From Pohlia nutans (Eukaryota; Streptophyta; Bryopsida; Bryales; Mniaceae), in NCBI GenBank assembly GCA_022496805.1, contig CM040089.1:41834372-41898371 (forward strand): a stretch of DNA of 64,000 nt. Direction: 5' to 3'. Each line of letters starts with the position of its first letter. The stretch's first letter is position 1. Below the pieces are notes generated by a model. That model saw only the letters and a list, made by a program, of their open reading frames with translations, was not told where the DNA came from and made no database searches. Both the position numbers and the translations under genes were made by a program. This document shows, one piece after another, positions 24,413 to 36,746 of the stretch.

Positions 24413-25092
24413 TATGGAACATGTATGTTTGAAGGAAAGTGACGCATGGCCTGTTACAAAACCATTTTCTGCACAAGTTACACTCCTACGGTGCAATCAA
24501 GGTGAAAATTTCAGACAAGAATATAAAATACACGTTGCACATGAAGAAGATTATGTCACACAGAAACGACAAAATGACAAAACATTGCGGCTGTGAGTTC
24601 ATGCTTAAAATCATAAAACCAAGTTATAAAAACAAACATTCAAGTAATATAAATAGAAAAAAAAATAGAGTCACTTAATATGAACTGCACTTTGAACTCT
24701 TTATAATCACACTCTTTAAGATCATGTCCTCTATTATATTCGCAAAACTTTATGGAATGGGTGTACTCAATTCAACGCTCTCTTCATTGATTTATTGTCA
24801 CATCCTCTAATATCAACATATAATGTGATATTATATACAAATATTTGAAGATATTCACATTTGAAATTGAATTAATGAAGGCACAAATAAGTGACAGTAG
24901 AGTCAACCAAAATTAAAATTAAAATATGAAAAAATAATAATAAACTAATAATAATAATAATAATATATAATTTTTTTATTGAAGACTAAGAATGGTTGCT
25001 TAGCTATATATAGGAGTTTCTTGATTCTCCCTTCTTGGTTCATATAGAAGTTGATATTTATGTCGGATTGACTTTGTGTATAAATACCTTAA

Positions 25093-25626
25093 CCCATAAG
25101 TGTCCCTCGCTTTTTTGGACTTAAAAAAATCATTGCTTTTGTTGAGTTATAGGTCTAAATGTAAGTAAGGTATAAAAATCTTAACCATACAATCTTGTGG
25201 TATACATGTTGTAAATGATGTGGATCAAATTTGGAATCATTTGGCCACATATATTTCAAGATCATAATGTTTTAGTGTTGAAAAAGGATGTTGAAATTTT
25301 CCTAGCAACAGGTTAGAGGTGAAATTCGTTTTCAAAAATACTCAAATGAAAAAACTTTAAACTATAAAGTGGTTCAAAATCATCATATAAACACGTTGGT
25401 ACCAAAAAACACTCATGAAAAATTTGATGTGCCCCAAAATGGCCTTGCAATGTCAAAAAGTAGCCCGAAAAGTAACCCATTTGACCCAAAAAGCAAAAAG
25501 TGTCCAAAATAGACCCATTCACTAAAATGACTCCCAATCATTCAGAACAATATGGACTAATATGAAACTTTTACCATGGTAACTAGACTTCAAGGGTAAT
25601 CTAATCCAATAGTTTTATTATTATTA

Positions 25627-25665
<39 letters not shown>

Positions 25666-25938
25666 TTTAATATTGAAAACGGACATTGGATGAAGGAGAT
25701 ACAAGCCCAGAAGTTGCGGCCATTAAAATGCACAAAAACTGTCCAAAAAAAAGAACCCTGCTTTCAAATGATTCAAATTAATCTGAAAACTTTACCACTC
25801 AAACTAGACATCATGAAGGGTTTATTTTTATTTTTATAGATTTCTATAAAATCGAACATTGTATGCAAAATTTATAGCTCTTCAAAATGAAAGTAACTCA
25901 AAAAGTGTTCAAAATATGGACGCCATGATGGTTAGGGG
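25093..25938. mobile_element. TTAA-flanked element, sister of 58735-59541
   Basis: TTAA at 25089-25092 and 25939-25942. The left end is CCCATAAGTGTCCC; the right end in reverse complement is CCCCTAACCATCATGGCG. Most of its length is clearly similar in order and sequence to the element at 58735-59541 (for example CCATACAATCTTGT near 25187 and GTACAATCTTGTAACATACA near 58829). This copy has an extra (TTA)n tract near 25617-25663. Non-coding. Confidence 0.72.
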
Positions 25939-25942
25939 TTAA

Positions 25943-26281
25943 TCATTCCGTTTTTTTAGTTATCTTTGCATTTGACAATTGGTATCACAAAATTTGCTTT
26001 CTTCACCCTAAGATCATCTAAGATCATAACATTTTCATTGATATTATTCAAAGAAATTCAAAGCTAAAACTTGATTATGGAAAAAGTACATCCTTTACAG
26101 CCTGCAAAGTACAATTTATTATAATTTTCCACAACAAGCTTCAAATTTGAATTCCCTAGTACATAATCTATTGTAACTTTCTTGATCACCGTTCAAGCAA
26201 GATTGTACGATTACCATCAATCAAAATTATCCTTGATCACAACTTAAATAAAAGTGTGATTATACACAAAGTTTCTACCGC
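25943..26281. other. AT-rich spacer, nothing recognised
   Basis: No gene, repeat boundary or RNA feature seen in these ~340 bases. Confidence 0.4.
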
Positions 26282-26285
26282 TTAA

Positions 26286-26509
26286 CCCTTGAACAACTCA
26301 AAAGTCCTTTGCGGCCATATAGTATATTCTATATTTGGTGGTATTACATCAAAATAACAATGACTAAATACTTTTTAGTACAAAGTAAAATTAATAATCA
26401 TGATAATATGTATATAACAATATATCACAATTCTTATATTAAACCGCAATTGAACATTTATAAGGCTAAATACGGGTTGTAGAGACAGACCCCAAGGGCC
26501 GTTCAAGGG
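26286..26509. mobile_element. 224-bp TTAA MITE
   Basis: CCCTTGAAC at the left and GTTCAAGGG at the right are perfect inverted repeats, flanked by TTAA at 26282-26285 and 26510-26513. A short non-autonomous copy of the TTAA class. Confidence 0.75.
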
Positions 26510-26513
26510 TTAA

Positions 26514-27075
26514 CATACATTTTTTTTTATAACCTCTATGGAACCCATTTTTGTAGTATGAGAGTATTGTCAAAGTGGTACTGTATAACCTTTGAAGGTG
26601 AGGGTGGCAATTTTTATTTATTTTAAATGCCAAAATTTTGGGAAATTTATTTTACAAAAACTGTACTTTTTTATGGTGAAAAAAGGGATATCTTCAAAAT
26701 AAATTTCATAGTTTTTTTTGGGGGGGGGGGGGGGGGAATTTTTTTTATTCTACTGCGAAACAAAACATACATCGAACTAAGGGAATTCACCCTCGCAAGG
26801 AAAGTTTTCTTTGCGATTTTCAAAGGCTACCAACACAAGCTAGAATTTCACAAATATTCTGTGTTGAATTAATTTTTTGAAAAAAATAGAATATGTGTTG
26901 ACCTTGCCTTTTACCTACAATAATCAAACATTGATAAAAAAAACATAATGATATTTCATAATTGTTTATCAGAATTATTGTTAAAGGTAAAAATAGTAAC
27001 CTTCGGTATTAACTACCGACTTGTGTTTTTTACTGCTTGGTAATTTTCCAAGTTACCTCCAAAAGTAAATCTGAA
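26514..27075. other. Spacer with G17 homopolymer
   Basis: A run of T then 17 G residues (26720-26736) stands out in AT-rich DNA. The open frame across it is low complexity and not credible. No gene recognised. Confidence 0.5.
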
Positions 27076-27218
27076 AGTAACTATACCTTAAAGGGTGCAT
27101 TTACCTTAAAGCATGCTTATTTACACAGTGTGACATTTCAGAAGAAAAATGTCACACAATAGTAGATACGCAAGCTTTAAGGTAAATGCTCCCTTTAAGG
27201 TATAGTTACCTTACTTCT
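27076..27218. repeat. Foldback repeat next to the CACTA insertion
   Basis: GTAACTATACCTTAAAGGG near the start is mirrored by CCCTTTAAGGTATAGTTAC at the end, with about 40-base arms. An inner inverted pair (GTGTGACATTT / AAATGTCACAC) surrounds the centre. It would fold into a long hairpin; probably a MITE. Confidence 0.65.
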
Positions 27219-27252
27219 ACATTGCCTATGCCATAATTATGCTCCGAGTTAT

Positions 27253-27440
27253 CACTAGTAGAAAATGTTGTCCAGATCAACAAAAAATGAACAAACTTCT
27301 GTTGGTTTGTGCACTGCATCGACCGCTTTAACTGATTTTCTAGTTTTCTGTTGAGAATGCCAAAACACTTGCCTCACTTCTGTTGGTTTATGCACTGCAC
27401 TTCTTCTTTTTAAAATTTACTGAAATGGAGCAACTTACTT
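27253..27440. promoter_or_regulatory. Left terminal and subterminal repeats of the CACTA
   Basis: The terminal CACTAGTAGAAA is followed by repeated CTTCTGTTGGTTTrTGCACT (twice, around 27297 and 27376) and TTTTCTGTTGA motifs. In En/Spm such clusters bind TNPA and bring the ends together; inferred here. Confidence 0.7.
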
Positions 27441-28595
27441 GCTGATGTGGCATGGTTATAACAGTTGATGATGTTAAATGTTAATTCAATCCAAGGTTCT
27501 GGGACGGTAAGTAATTTAGTAATTACTCTTGCAGTAAAATTGTGAATCTCCCGGAAACTCTGCAATGGTGAACTCTTTTTTCCAAAAGTTATTTGGATGG
27601 CCTCATCTCTTTTACTACTGAGTTATCCAGTGAATATGCACTGGTTGCAATCTGGAAGTAAAAAACGTGACAGATGAATAATCAATTATTTAATGGATAA
27701 CTATTTCAATGCTACAGACTCTACTGAAACCATTTTCACACTGGAATTGCACAATGTGCACCATGTCACTATTCTAGTATCCCAGTTACACATGTCAAAC
27801 ATTTACGGTGCCATACCCACAGAACATTTGGATCACACAAAATATATCATGTCCTGGAATCCAAGCAGTAATCCATTACAATACGCCATATGAGAATACA
27901 TGTATGTTCACTACTCAAAGCTCCCTAGGAATGTACATATCCATCCATAACTGAGTTTCGCCTTCTGTAGGATTGATCATTCTTTCTGACCGTTTCCATT
28001 GAAAACTATGTTTACTCTCACAGGCCCGTTCACTTGCTACAAATATAATTCAAATTTCAGAAAACAATGACCTGTTCTTCCCTGCACACTTTTGCAGCAT
28101 GACAATAGTAATTACAGGGTACATGGCAAGATGATGAGGGGCACCGAAACTACATGAATGACCTCCTGAGTCTTTTCCTGACCGCTATCCCTGCAAACAA
28201 AATCCATCAGTTTTTCCATTGTTAGAACACTTGTAGTTCAGGGTCCTGCATTTCTCTTACCACTGTCACAATTTTTTCTTCTACACAAACAACACTAGTA
28301 TATAGTGCATCCATCTTCACAATTTCAATTCAGCACTTTCACTTCCACAAAGAACTATAAAAGAATTTGTTGACATTCTACTGATCAGGAAATCATCTCT
28401 GTTTCTCACACTCAAAGGACGACGCTGCTCCTCTATTACCTGTACAGTACATCTGAGTCTCACTCAAATCCACTGTGCACAGCAGCACCTCCCCTATATC
28501 ATTTATGGCTTCGTTACTGGTTACCTACAGAGACACCAAAAACTTATAATGCAGTTCATTGGGACATTAAAATAACTTACAGTGATTTGTGACAT
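27441..28595 (-). other. CACTA left interior, 3' of the transposase gene
   Basis: About 1.15 kb without a credible gene. It should hold the 3'UTR of the minus-strand transposase. No further structure recognised. Confidence 0.45.
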
Positions 28596-31500
28596 CTACT
28601 CATCCTCGTCTGAAGATTCTCCAACGTCCCGGTCAAATGCGTCGGCATTCTCCTGCGCCACTTGGTTCAATATATCAGGCATTTGAATGTTCCTTCCAGT
28701 TGGAAGAGGGTTTGGATTTGTCTCAAGTATTTCGCTTGGTGCACGAAGTCCTTCGAAATCGACATCTCGTCCCATTGCAAACATTTCTGCCTCTTGCTCC
28801 TCTTCCATTTCGCTGTCAATCCTCTGGCCCCTTACTTCTGTTCGTAATACTACTCTCCAGCCTGGCTCGTCCTCATCATCAGAGAAGAATACCTGTTCAC
28901 AATGATACGGAAATGCAAAGGATTCATACCCGTATGGTACAAGTGCGTTAAAATTCGCCATTGTGAAGCCCCACTCATCCTTCTTTACCGTAGCATTCCT
29001 ACCTCTATAGTTAGCCTTCACCCACTCGCAGACGAGCACCACAGTGCAATGTCGACCATAGTTCAATTCCACGATCTCCATAATCTGGCCAATGTACTCG
29101 AGATTGGCGTCAATAGGGTTTGGGTCCCGCCTCCCTGACCGGCAGGGCCTCCTGAAAATAGCAGCTACTCCTGAATCACATGTAATATGTGCGCTGTCCT
29201 CTGCACTCTTCACTCGGAAGTGATAACCATATGAGTACATACTTCCGTACCTTTGCGCTTGTAGATTTGGTGGTTTAGAGGAGTCCTCAACATCTTCTGG
29301 TACCACCATCCCCTCATCAATTGTGGCTTTGACGTCTGCTTCAAGCCACGCCGAGAAGGCCGGAATTTCTTCCATCCCTGCTGGATATGGGGCCCCTGGT
29401 CTTCCGTTTCTCCGTGGATGTCTTCTACGAAACTCTGTTCGTTCATTTCTCCTTTGAATCCAAATTGCTTGATACCTCCTGCAAGTGATTTAGAACAAAC
29501 GCCAACCAACCTATTCAATAGCAGAGCATGTATTTCAAAAAAACTTTCCTTTCTAAAAGCATGACCAACTCCTACACCCATATTCAACAATTATTGGAAT
29601 ATAATAGGACCATAAATTTATGCTGCATAGAAGTACACATCCAAGATTTCACTATTCACAGCACTTGTTACGTTCACCTTTTACTTATTTGAATCCATAC
29701 AATTGAGCACAAAACGCCCCAGTGTGAAGACAATGCATCAGAAACAGCTTCTATGCCATATAACTTTTTTTTATTACCTAGGCTGATTTCCATCCCTGTC
29801 ACTTCTGAATCACTATTACAATCGCTGAAAAAATTACAATAAAATTTGTGGTAATGGGGAGCTGCTTATAATATTATGGGGGCCCCCGATTACAAGTCTG
29901 CCTAATTTGTTGGGTACATTTACTGCTTGGAAGGGTTTTCTCATGTACACCTTATGTACATTTTTACCACTATAATATCTACTTGTTCGGTTTTCCTATA
30001 CATCTGTTCCAGGGGTTCATTCGTAAAGGGGTTAAACATGCAAAAGCAGTATGACATCTCAGGCAACAGCTACCGAATTTATCTCTTCCCATGTACCACA
30101 CTGTTCTGTACCCAAATACATCACTAGCCATTATATGTGACTTCCCAACTTACCCCATTCTCAAAAATCTTAGGTGCTTCGTACATTATTCTTCTCACAT
30201 GCATGCTGCCCCTCGAGTACTAAGCTCCTGCAATTTCCTCTACTGTGCCCTTCCCTTTCTACACGGTCAATTCTATTGTTCCTTTACAGTACAGAAGTTC
30301 TTTAATCTAGTACAGGTTACTCCCAGTAGATTACATTAAATTTCCCTAAGTTTTTTAGTACTCACAATATTCACCCCACAACTTCCAGCAAAACCAGCAA
30401 AGCTCATACTTCTACAAAGAGGGTTCAGAATTCACTTACTCGCGGTATGGCTCTAAGTGGGAAGCATTGTCTAGAACAAAATCGTGCATTGCATTTCTCA
30501 ATCCCTCCGACAATAGTTTCGGTTTCCCTTTCCCTTCCAAAATTTCGTCCACCATTGTTGGCTCCTCCTTGTCGTCCCACACTCTTCTTGATGTAATGTT
30601 GTACTCACACATGTACTCAGTTATAAATCCCAAAGCTTCTTCAACTTGATATCCCTGTGCTATGCTACCTTCCGGTTTTGCTAAGTTACGTACATACCCT
30701 TTTAAGGTTTTGAAGTACCGTTCATAAGGATACATCCACCTAGTGTGAACTGGACCGCACTGAAACAATTGTTCAACTAAGTGATTTGGCAAATGTGACA
30801 TAATGTCAAAAAATGATGGAGGAAACTCCTTTTCCAGCATGCACATAGTCTCAGCTGCGTCTGCTACTAATTGTTCTTTCTCTTCACCATTTATTGTTTT
30901 GGCACACAGTTTTCTAAAAACCCAGCTTAACCGTCTCACAGCCCCTGCTAGTGACTTATTAGACACCTTCCTGAAACACAACGGTAAAACCTGTTGTAAC
31001 AGAACATGAAAGTCATGTGATTTCAGGCCGGTTAATTTACCTTTGCTAATTTTTTTGTGTAATGCTGACACATAGTTTGTCGGTGTTCTCAACGACTTCA
31101 ACACTCGCAAAACTTTTGCTTTGTCCTCTAGGGTAAGAACATACGATGCGTCGGGCATGTAGAATCTATCTCCGTTGGGGCCGACAGGTTGTAGGTGCAA
31201 CTGCGGTCTTATGCCGCGGGCTTGCATGTCTGCCCTCACAGCTGGGGTGTCTTTTTCTCCAAATGTGGTACGCAATATGTTCTCTGAAATGTTCTTCTCG
31301 CAATGCATCACGTCAAGCACATGACGCACTAGTAGATCCTGTGAAAACACACACCGCACTGATTAGGATAACTGAATTTGTTGTGAAGCTCTTCCCTGTT
31401 TCTCTATTTTTATGTAAGTTATAAATAATACCTTCTCCTTCACATCCTAACATGGATGTCATCATACTTTTCAGTCACAAGGAACCCCTAATATGCCCTT

Positions 31501-34500
31501 CACTCTTCGCTTGCTTATTTATGTCGAAATTGTTCAATTGTATCCTGTGTTATCATAATTTGGTTTCTTCGTTTATACAATTTCATTCTTTTAGACATAC
31601 ATTTCCTTATTTAGTGGACATATAAGGACTTCACTCTGCAGGTCAACGTTCTTAAGTTTTGGCCCAATCGTAATATCACAACATCGCAGAATGGACAACA
31701 TTATGCCACAGAAATTACTGTATGGACACCAATGTACTGTAAACCATGTGTCTTACGGCATGATATTATTAATCCATATTATACAATTTTGTACTTCTGT
31801 TTCTGTGGGTATGGTCATAATATATTTTCAGCATCCGAAAACTGACTTAGTCAATTTCTTATTACACTTCCCATATTCATTTACAAACAGTGATATAATT
31901 GTACTAAATGTCCAAATGTTCTGTATGGAGAAGCTTCTCAGGAAAATATCCACCCGTACATAGGTCCAGGGTGCGGTCCACAGCAACAGTGCTTGTGGAG
32001 TAATTAGATTACTTATATGATCGAGTTCTATTTCCTTGATAACCTACTATACAATATATTTGACAACAATAATAAACAGGGCTCCGAACAAGCATCCTTC
32101 TATTTCCAACATATTTAAGGCACAGTCATCATTTTAGAAACTGAATCTCCATCCACCACATAGAGCTTAACTGTTTGGTTCACATCCAATAACAGCCCCA
32201 TGATGTGTCTAGCTTAAGTTGCAGAATAATTGCATGTTGTGCATTCTGTTTGAATTATAACTGTGCTGGTTTTGGAGCGCTTGACCTTACCTAGCTAGAT
32301 TTCACTTTTGTAAAAGGCAATGCCAATCATTTTATATCTCATTACTAATTAAAGTGGTCATTTGCATTGTTTCACGTGTGTGCACAATGTATGTCATGTA
32401 CAGTTCTGGGATTCCAAGTAAAACAACAGGGTTTGCATATCACATATCCACCATATATTTGTGATTCTAACTAAACAACTAATATGTACCTTCCAGTAAG
32501 GAAGATCAAAAAGGATACTTCTTCGTTTAACGCCGTGTAGCTTCACAGGGTCCATATTAGAGTTCTCGACACCGCCTGCGCTAAGAAATTCGGATCTCTG
32601 AGTCCCCCACCGCAACACTTCCTCCCCTGTTGGTGTTTCCGGTGATAACCGCCACTCTTGGTGGTTATTAAACGCTGCTCGGGCCCTGCGGAATTGGTGA
32701 TCTCCGTCCAAATAGCGTCTACCACCCAAGTAAATCATCTTCTTCAACAGCAACGCATGCTCCGCACATGTTTCTGGACCACAGAACGGGCATCCTTTGT
32801 ATCCATGCACTTGTTGTCCAGATAACAGCCCCAGCGCTGGAAAATCATTAACTGTCCATATTAGCATAGCTCTCAGGGTAAATCTTCTTTCTCCCTCTGG
32901 CTTACACATGTTTATTGCTGGTATTCCAGTCCACAGCTTCAGCAAGTCCCGCACTAGGGGCCATAAGAACACGTCTATATTATCTGCTGTCGGGGAGTTT
33001 GGACCTGGAATTATCACAGCAAGTGATATGAAAAACTTTTTTGTCAGCAACCACGGGGGAAGATTATAGATTGTAATCAACAATACCCACGTTGAGTGTT
33101 TGATGGCGTTATTCTTGAATGGGATAATGCCATCGCCAACTAGACCGAGACGGAGGTTCGTCAGCACTTGGGCAAAGTCAGGATAAATTCGATCTATAGT
33201 CTTCCATTGTTCACTGTCTGCTACTGACCTCATGATTTGACCTTTGGATCTATGAGTATCATACCATGTCATGTGTGATGCTATCTCAGGGCATTTAAAC
33301 ATTCGCAATAAATGTTTGATGACATCAAAGTAGCGAACAACTCTCTGAGGTACCCTGTTAAATCCATCAATATACGGTGGTTGTTCGTATTCTGGGCATT
33401 CTTCTAGGTGTTCATAGTCCCCTTCATACAGTACGTGTCCATCTGGGCAACAATGTATCTGCTTGTGCTTTAAACCCAACTGCATCAGCATGCTTTTTAC
33501 CTCGTAAGACGTTCGTGGAAAACAATTCGACGTTGGCAACAGATCTCCTGCTATCCATGTCAACAGTGCATCCAAGAAAGTATGGGGCACAGAGTATAGA
33601 CTGCATAGGGAAAACAATACAATGCTGCATTGAAGTCGGTTTTGAGTACTTCCTTCAAATACACATTGAGTGGATTCTCTTACAAGATTGTCCAGGTTCA
33701 CTTCATTCCATTCATCGTCCCCCTCGAGGTTGTTGGCATCCATTGCCCCATTGTCCCCTTCGTTCATTGCGTCATTGTGAATGTCGTCTATGCGGGTAAA
33801 AGCATCTCTTGCCATGTTCTCAATGTCCACGGCGGTTCTCCTTGGCCACGTGAATCCCTCCTACCCACCGTCACGTACTCTACGACGGTATCTTTCTCTT
33901 CCCCTATGCGGCCGTCGTGCTGGACCTCGCACATTTCTGCCATCAACAGTCTGTACACAGGCATAACAGATTAGCTACTAATGTTCACTACTAACAGAAA
34001 CATCCTCAAAAAACCATGCAGTATTAGCTGATATATACAGTAGTTCTATTTCAGTATCTGACAATATTGAGACATCGTGATTATCATATAAATAATTAAA
34101 GTAAACTACAGTATATTACTAGGACAGATATTATAGCAACTTACAGAAAATTTCAGAGAATTACAGTACATTTCTAGGACATACATTACAATAAATTATA
34201 GTAAATTTCAGGAAAAACAAAGTACATTAGTAGGACATGGTGTTGAACGCATTCAGTCACACATATTTTTGGTATGCGAATCGCATGACATTACAATGTT
34301 AGGTATTCATAGAATGTCGAACTTACCATCACTGGGTATACCAAGTATGGATCTCGTCCATGTGTAATATGGTGCCTTGCCACGGTTTCTACTTTCTTTA
34401 TGTTTGCGCCTCTACAACGATTGCAGGCACAGGGGTATTCTGGTAACCCCAACCTGTTCGCTATAGAGCGCTCGATGTGATACGCTGCACATAATCTTTG

Positions 34501-34506
34501 CCTCAT
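28596..34506 (-). CDS. CACTA transposase (TNPD/Tnp2-like), intact, 4 coding exons
   Basis: Cuts and joins the CACTA ends, presumably with the accessory protein. Exons in transcription order: 34506-34327, 33860-32490, 31338-30440, 29478-28596, giving 1110 residues with matching phases (0, 0, 2) and no internal stop. The start ATG directly follows an acceptor (34508), so a 5'UTR intron is likely. Domain order is that of plant Tnp2 proteins: N-terminal Cys region (CACNRCRG, residues 40-60), CCPDGH...CP Cys/His motif near 197-215, Transposase_21 core (NLRLGLVGDGIIPF, Asp ~303; WTVNDFPALGLLSG, Asp ~399; GCPFC), junction LPYWK-DLLVRHVLDVMHCEKN at 513-533, DUF4218 about 620-740 (FDIMSHLPNHLVEQ, WMYPYERYFKTLKGYVRN) and DUF4216 about 900-980 (YGYHFRVKSAED). 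The two Asp are candidate DDE residues; the Glu was not assigned. The acceptor at 33861 is the least certain border. Confidence 0.9.
34105..34240. repeat. Imperfect repeats (ACAGTAnATT..TAGGACAT) in a CACTA intron
   Basis: Three diverged copies of a unit like ACAGTACATTTCTAGGACAT lie in the first intron of the transposase gene (33861-34326). No function assigned. Confidence 0.5.
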
Positions 34507-34507
34507 T

Positions 34508-35880
34508 CTGCAAAATGAATTAATAAATTCAAATTTCATCTCATCGTCAGTTACACATAACGAATACGCTGCATAACGAAGTGTCATAAGTTACTTGTTC
34601 GTAGACATGGGAAACATGTAAGTAATTCTGCATCAATTTAAAATGCTATTCTCATTGTCTTGTTCAACTCCAACGTTCTTGCATAATGAAAAACAAACCA
34701 ATAGGAAATTCTTTTCAAATAACCAATCGACTGTATTTTCCAAGCAGTTGTGCTACTTAGTCCACAGTAATGATTTCTATGTTTTAGGCAGTTGTACTTT
34801 TTAGTCCACGGTGAAGTTCACCTATTAATCAGAAACAGTTGAAGACAATGGAATTGATGAGTGAAACCTGCTAAACAATCTTTAACTCTGGATCATTTCC
34901 GACGATGGTAAGAATTGCACCCTTGCTCTGCTAAGGACTACCCCCAAAATTCATTTGAAAATGTGAAGTTCACAATTACTGTGCCAATTTCTTCCAGCAA
35001 TTTATAGAATCAGGTCTGGGCATAAAGAAATCACTTACCTCAGACGTTTGCAGATGGACAGTACAGTAGCCTTATTCTGCTTCAATTATGAAGAGCGACA
35101 TCCGCAACTACACTGCATTACTCCAATGTCCTGTAGTATTTCCAACAGGTCAGTGCTGTAACTCAACCCACCCTCCTTATGTTATCAAATGAACAATGGA
35201 CTTCGACAAAGAGTGCCACATGGTTCAGGCGGTGTTCTATGATAGTCGTCATAAACGTCACACACTGTACTAGACCTGCTGTTCACAATTCTCTGTTTAT
35301 CATTGACAACTCCCCACACATAGACTGTGCAATAGTAATGTTCATATTATTAATTTCTGGTACACTTTGTTGGCATGTCACTGTTTTGTATAGTTTAGTA
35401 TCCAGTGTGACAATCCCAACACAAAGTTGGCCGAATCTTAAATCAGCCACGTAACCAAAGCCGGTTCTTTCGAGAGTGCTAAATTTCTGTAAATCATTCA
35501 CTTCTTATATAAATACTTATTTCCTGTAAGATTGACAAACGCAACCTTCTAACAGCAACTCAGAAGACATAATGTGTAAATACTTTTCACTTACATGAAA
35601 TAGAAGTATTGTGAATACTTACCTGCAGTGTTGCTAATACACAGAAATCGGTGCATTCTTCATGATTTTCAGACGTGCACTGCCACGTTTCTGAAAAAAA
35701 CATCAATGACAAAGAGTCATCATACATTGCTATAATAAAATACAGACATTGATATATTCTCACATACATCTAGGAAACATTTAGTCATGGTCACAACAGA
35801 AATGTCTTCAGTTTCGAAACTCAATAGATCCCGGAAACATTACAATTAACTTCGTACAGCAGAGGATAATTTCTATGGCT
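34508..35880. other. CACTA interior upstream of the transposase start
   Basis: No confident coding exon. Probably holds 5'UTR/intron sequence of the minus-strand transposase gene. Confidence 0.4.
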
Positions 35881-36252
35881 CTACGAAGGTGGTGCTTGGA
35901 TGTCATCAGAAACGTCCTGCTGGACTTGTCTTGACTCCTCTTCTAATTGTAATACCTTCAGCAGGATTAATTCTGACCGGATCAGCATTTCTAAAAGTAT
36001 CTTCCTATTATCTACTGTCTTACTCCGGGTTTTCCTTGACATCTGTGGGGCCTCTGGTTTTGGTATTTTGCACCTACAGGCTATGTGTCCTAAGCTTATC
36101 TGTGAATTATTACTGTCTTTGCAAATGCCAGCATAATGCTCATTCAACAACTCATGAACATGCTCTGCATCCACACTATCATTGCAATTACTACCTTTGT
36201 AAATAGAATTTGCCTTGGAGTCCATGTAGAGGCAATGTTCTTTGGCTGTCCT
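35881..36252 (-). CDS. Putative 3' coding exon of a third CACTA gene, or a 5' exon of the transposase unit
   Basis: An open frame runs from an acceptor (CCACAG before 36252) to a stop at 35881, about 123 residues (RTAKEHCLYMDSKANSIY...). It is polar, contains CRCKIPKPEAPQMSRKTRSK (basic, possibly nuclear-localising) and ends in a heptad-like Leu/Glu stretch (ILLKVLQLEEESRQVQQ) that could form a coiled coil. It lies inside the CACTA on the same strand as the transposase. No known domain was recognised and upstream exons were not resolved. It could also be non-coding; codon composition is the only support. Confidence 0.35.
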   Translation of the reverse strand, partial: RTAKEHCLYMDSKANSIYKGSNCNDSVDAEHVHELLNEHYAGICKDSNNSQISLGHIACRCKIPKPEAPQMSRKTRSKTVDNRKILLEMLIRSELILLKVLQLEEESRQVQQDVSDDIQAPPS

Positions 36253-36549
36253 CTGTGGCGTTAGAAAAACTTGTCGTCAAATTTATGCGAACTTCATACC
36301 AGAAAAAAATTCTGCAAAACAATGTGAACAGTGCACAAATATGTCATATAGCCGTGAACCTAAGATCTCATACACATGTACGGACGATTACATGTGACAC
36401 ACCTTTGCCCATTTTGACGCCATTGGACAGAGTGCATGCTTTCAGCTTGTCATTTGTATGGTATTGTGACGCATGCAATATTTTGTAATGCAAGTGAAGA
36501 ATAGAATATGATTCAAACAATACTGCTGCACTACGTTGAGAAACAATGT

Positions 36550-36746
36550 AAACATAGCAAGTATTCACTAACAGTTGTAGCACAATGATTTTCCAAGGAA
36601 CAGGGTATTGTCAAGTACTGAATTTTCCTTGATGCAAGTTCAGGATATAATTTGAAAGTAAAAAAACTCCTGAACTTCTGAGCCCAAGAACAATAAAAAC
36701 ATAGCAAGTATACACTGAATGTTGTAGCACAATTATTTTCCAAGCA
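36550..36746. repeat. Direct repeat, two ~48-bp copies
   Basis: AACATAGCAAGTATTCACT followed by a GTTGTAGCACAATGATTTTC block at 36550-36597 recurs with few changes at about 36699-36746. Located in the region between the two divergent CACTA genes. Confidence 0.65.

Noticed and set aside
24314..24496. Frame across the (TA)n tract encoding Ile/Tyr/His repeats
   Set aside because: Pure product of the microsatellite.
26627..26872. Frame crossing the G17 run
   Set aside because: Low complexity through homopolymers and no recognisable motif.
29210..29590. Alternative minus frame overlapping the last transposase exon
   Set aside because: The DUF4216-bearing frame continues upstream through the acceptor at 29479 in register with the previous exon; the alternative frame loses the domain.
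35889..36206. Plus-strand frame of about 105 codons at 35.9-36.2 kb
   Set aside because: Antisense to the better supported minus-strand exon with acceptor at 36252.
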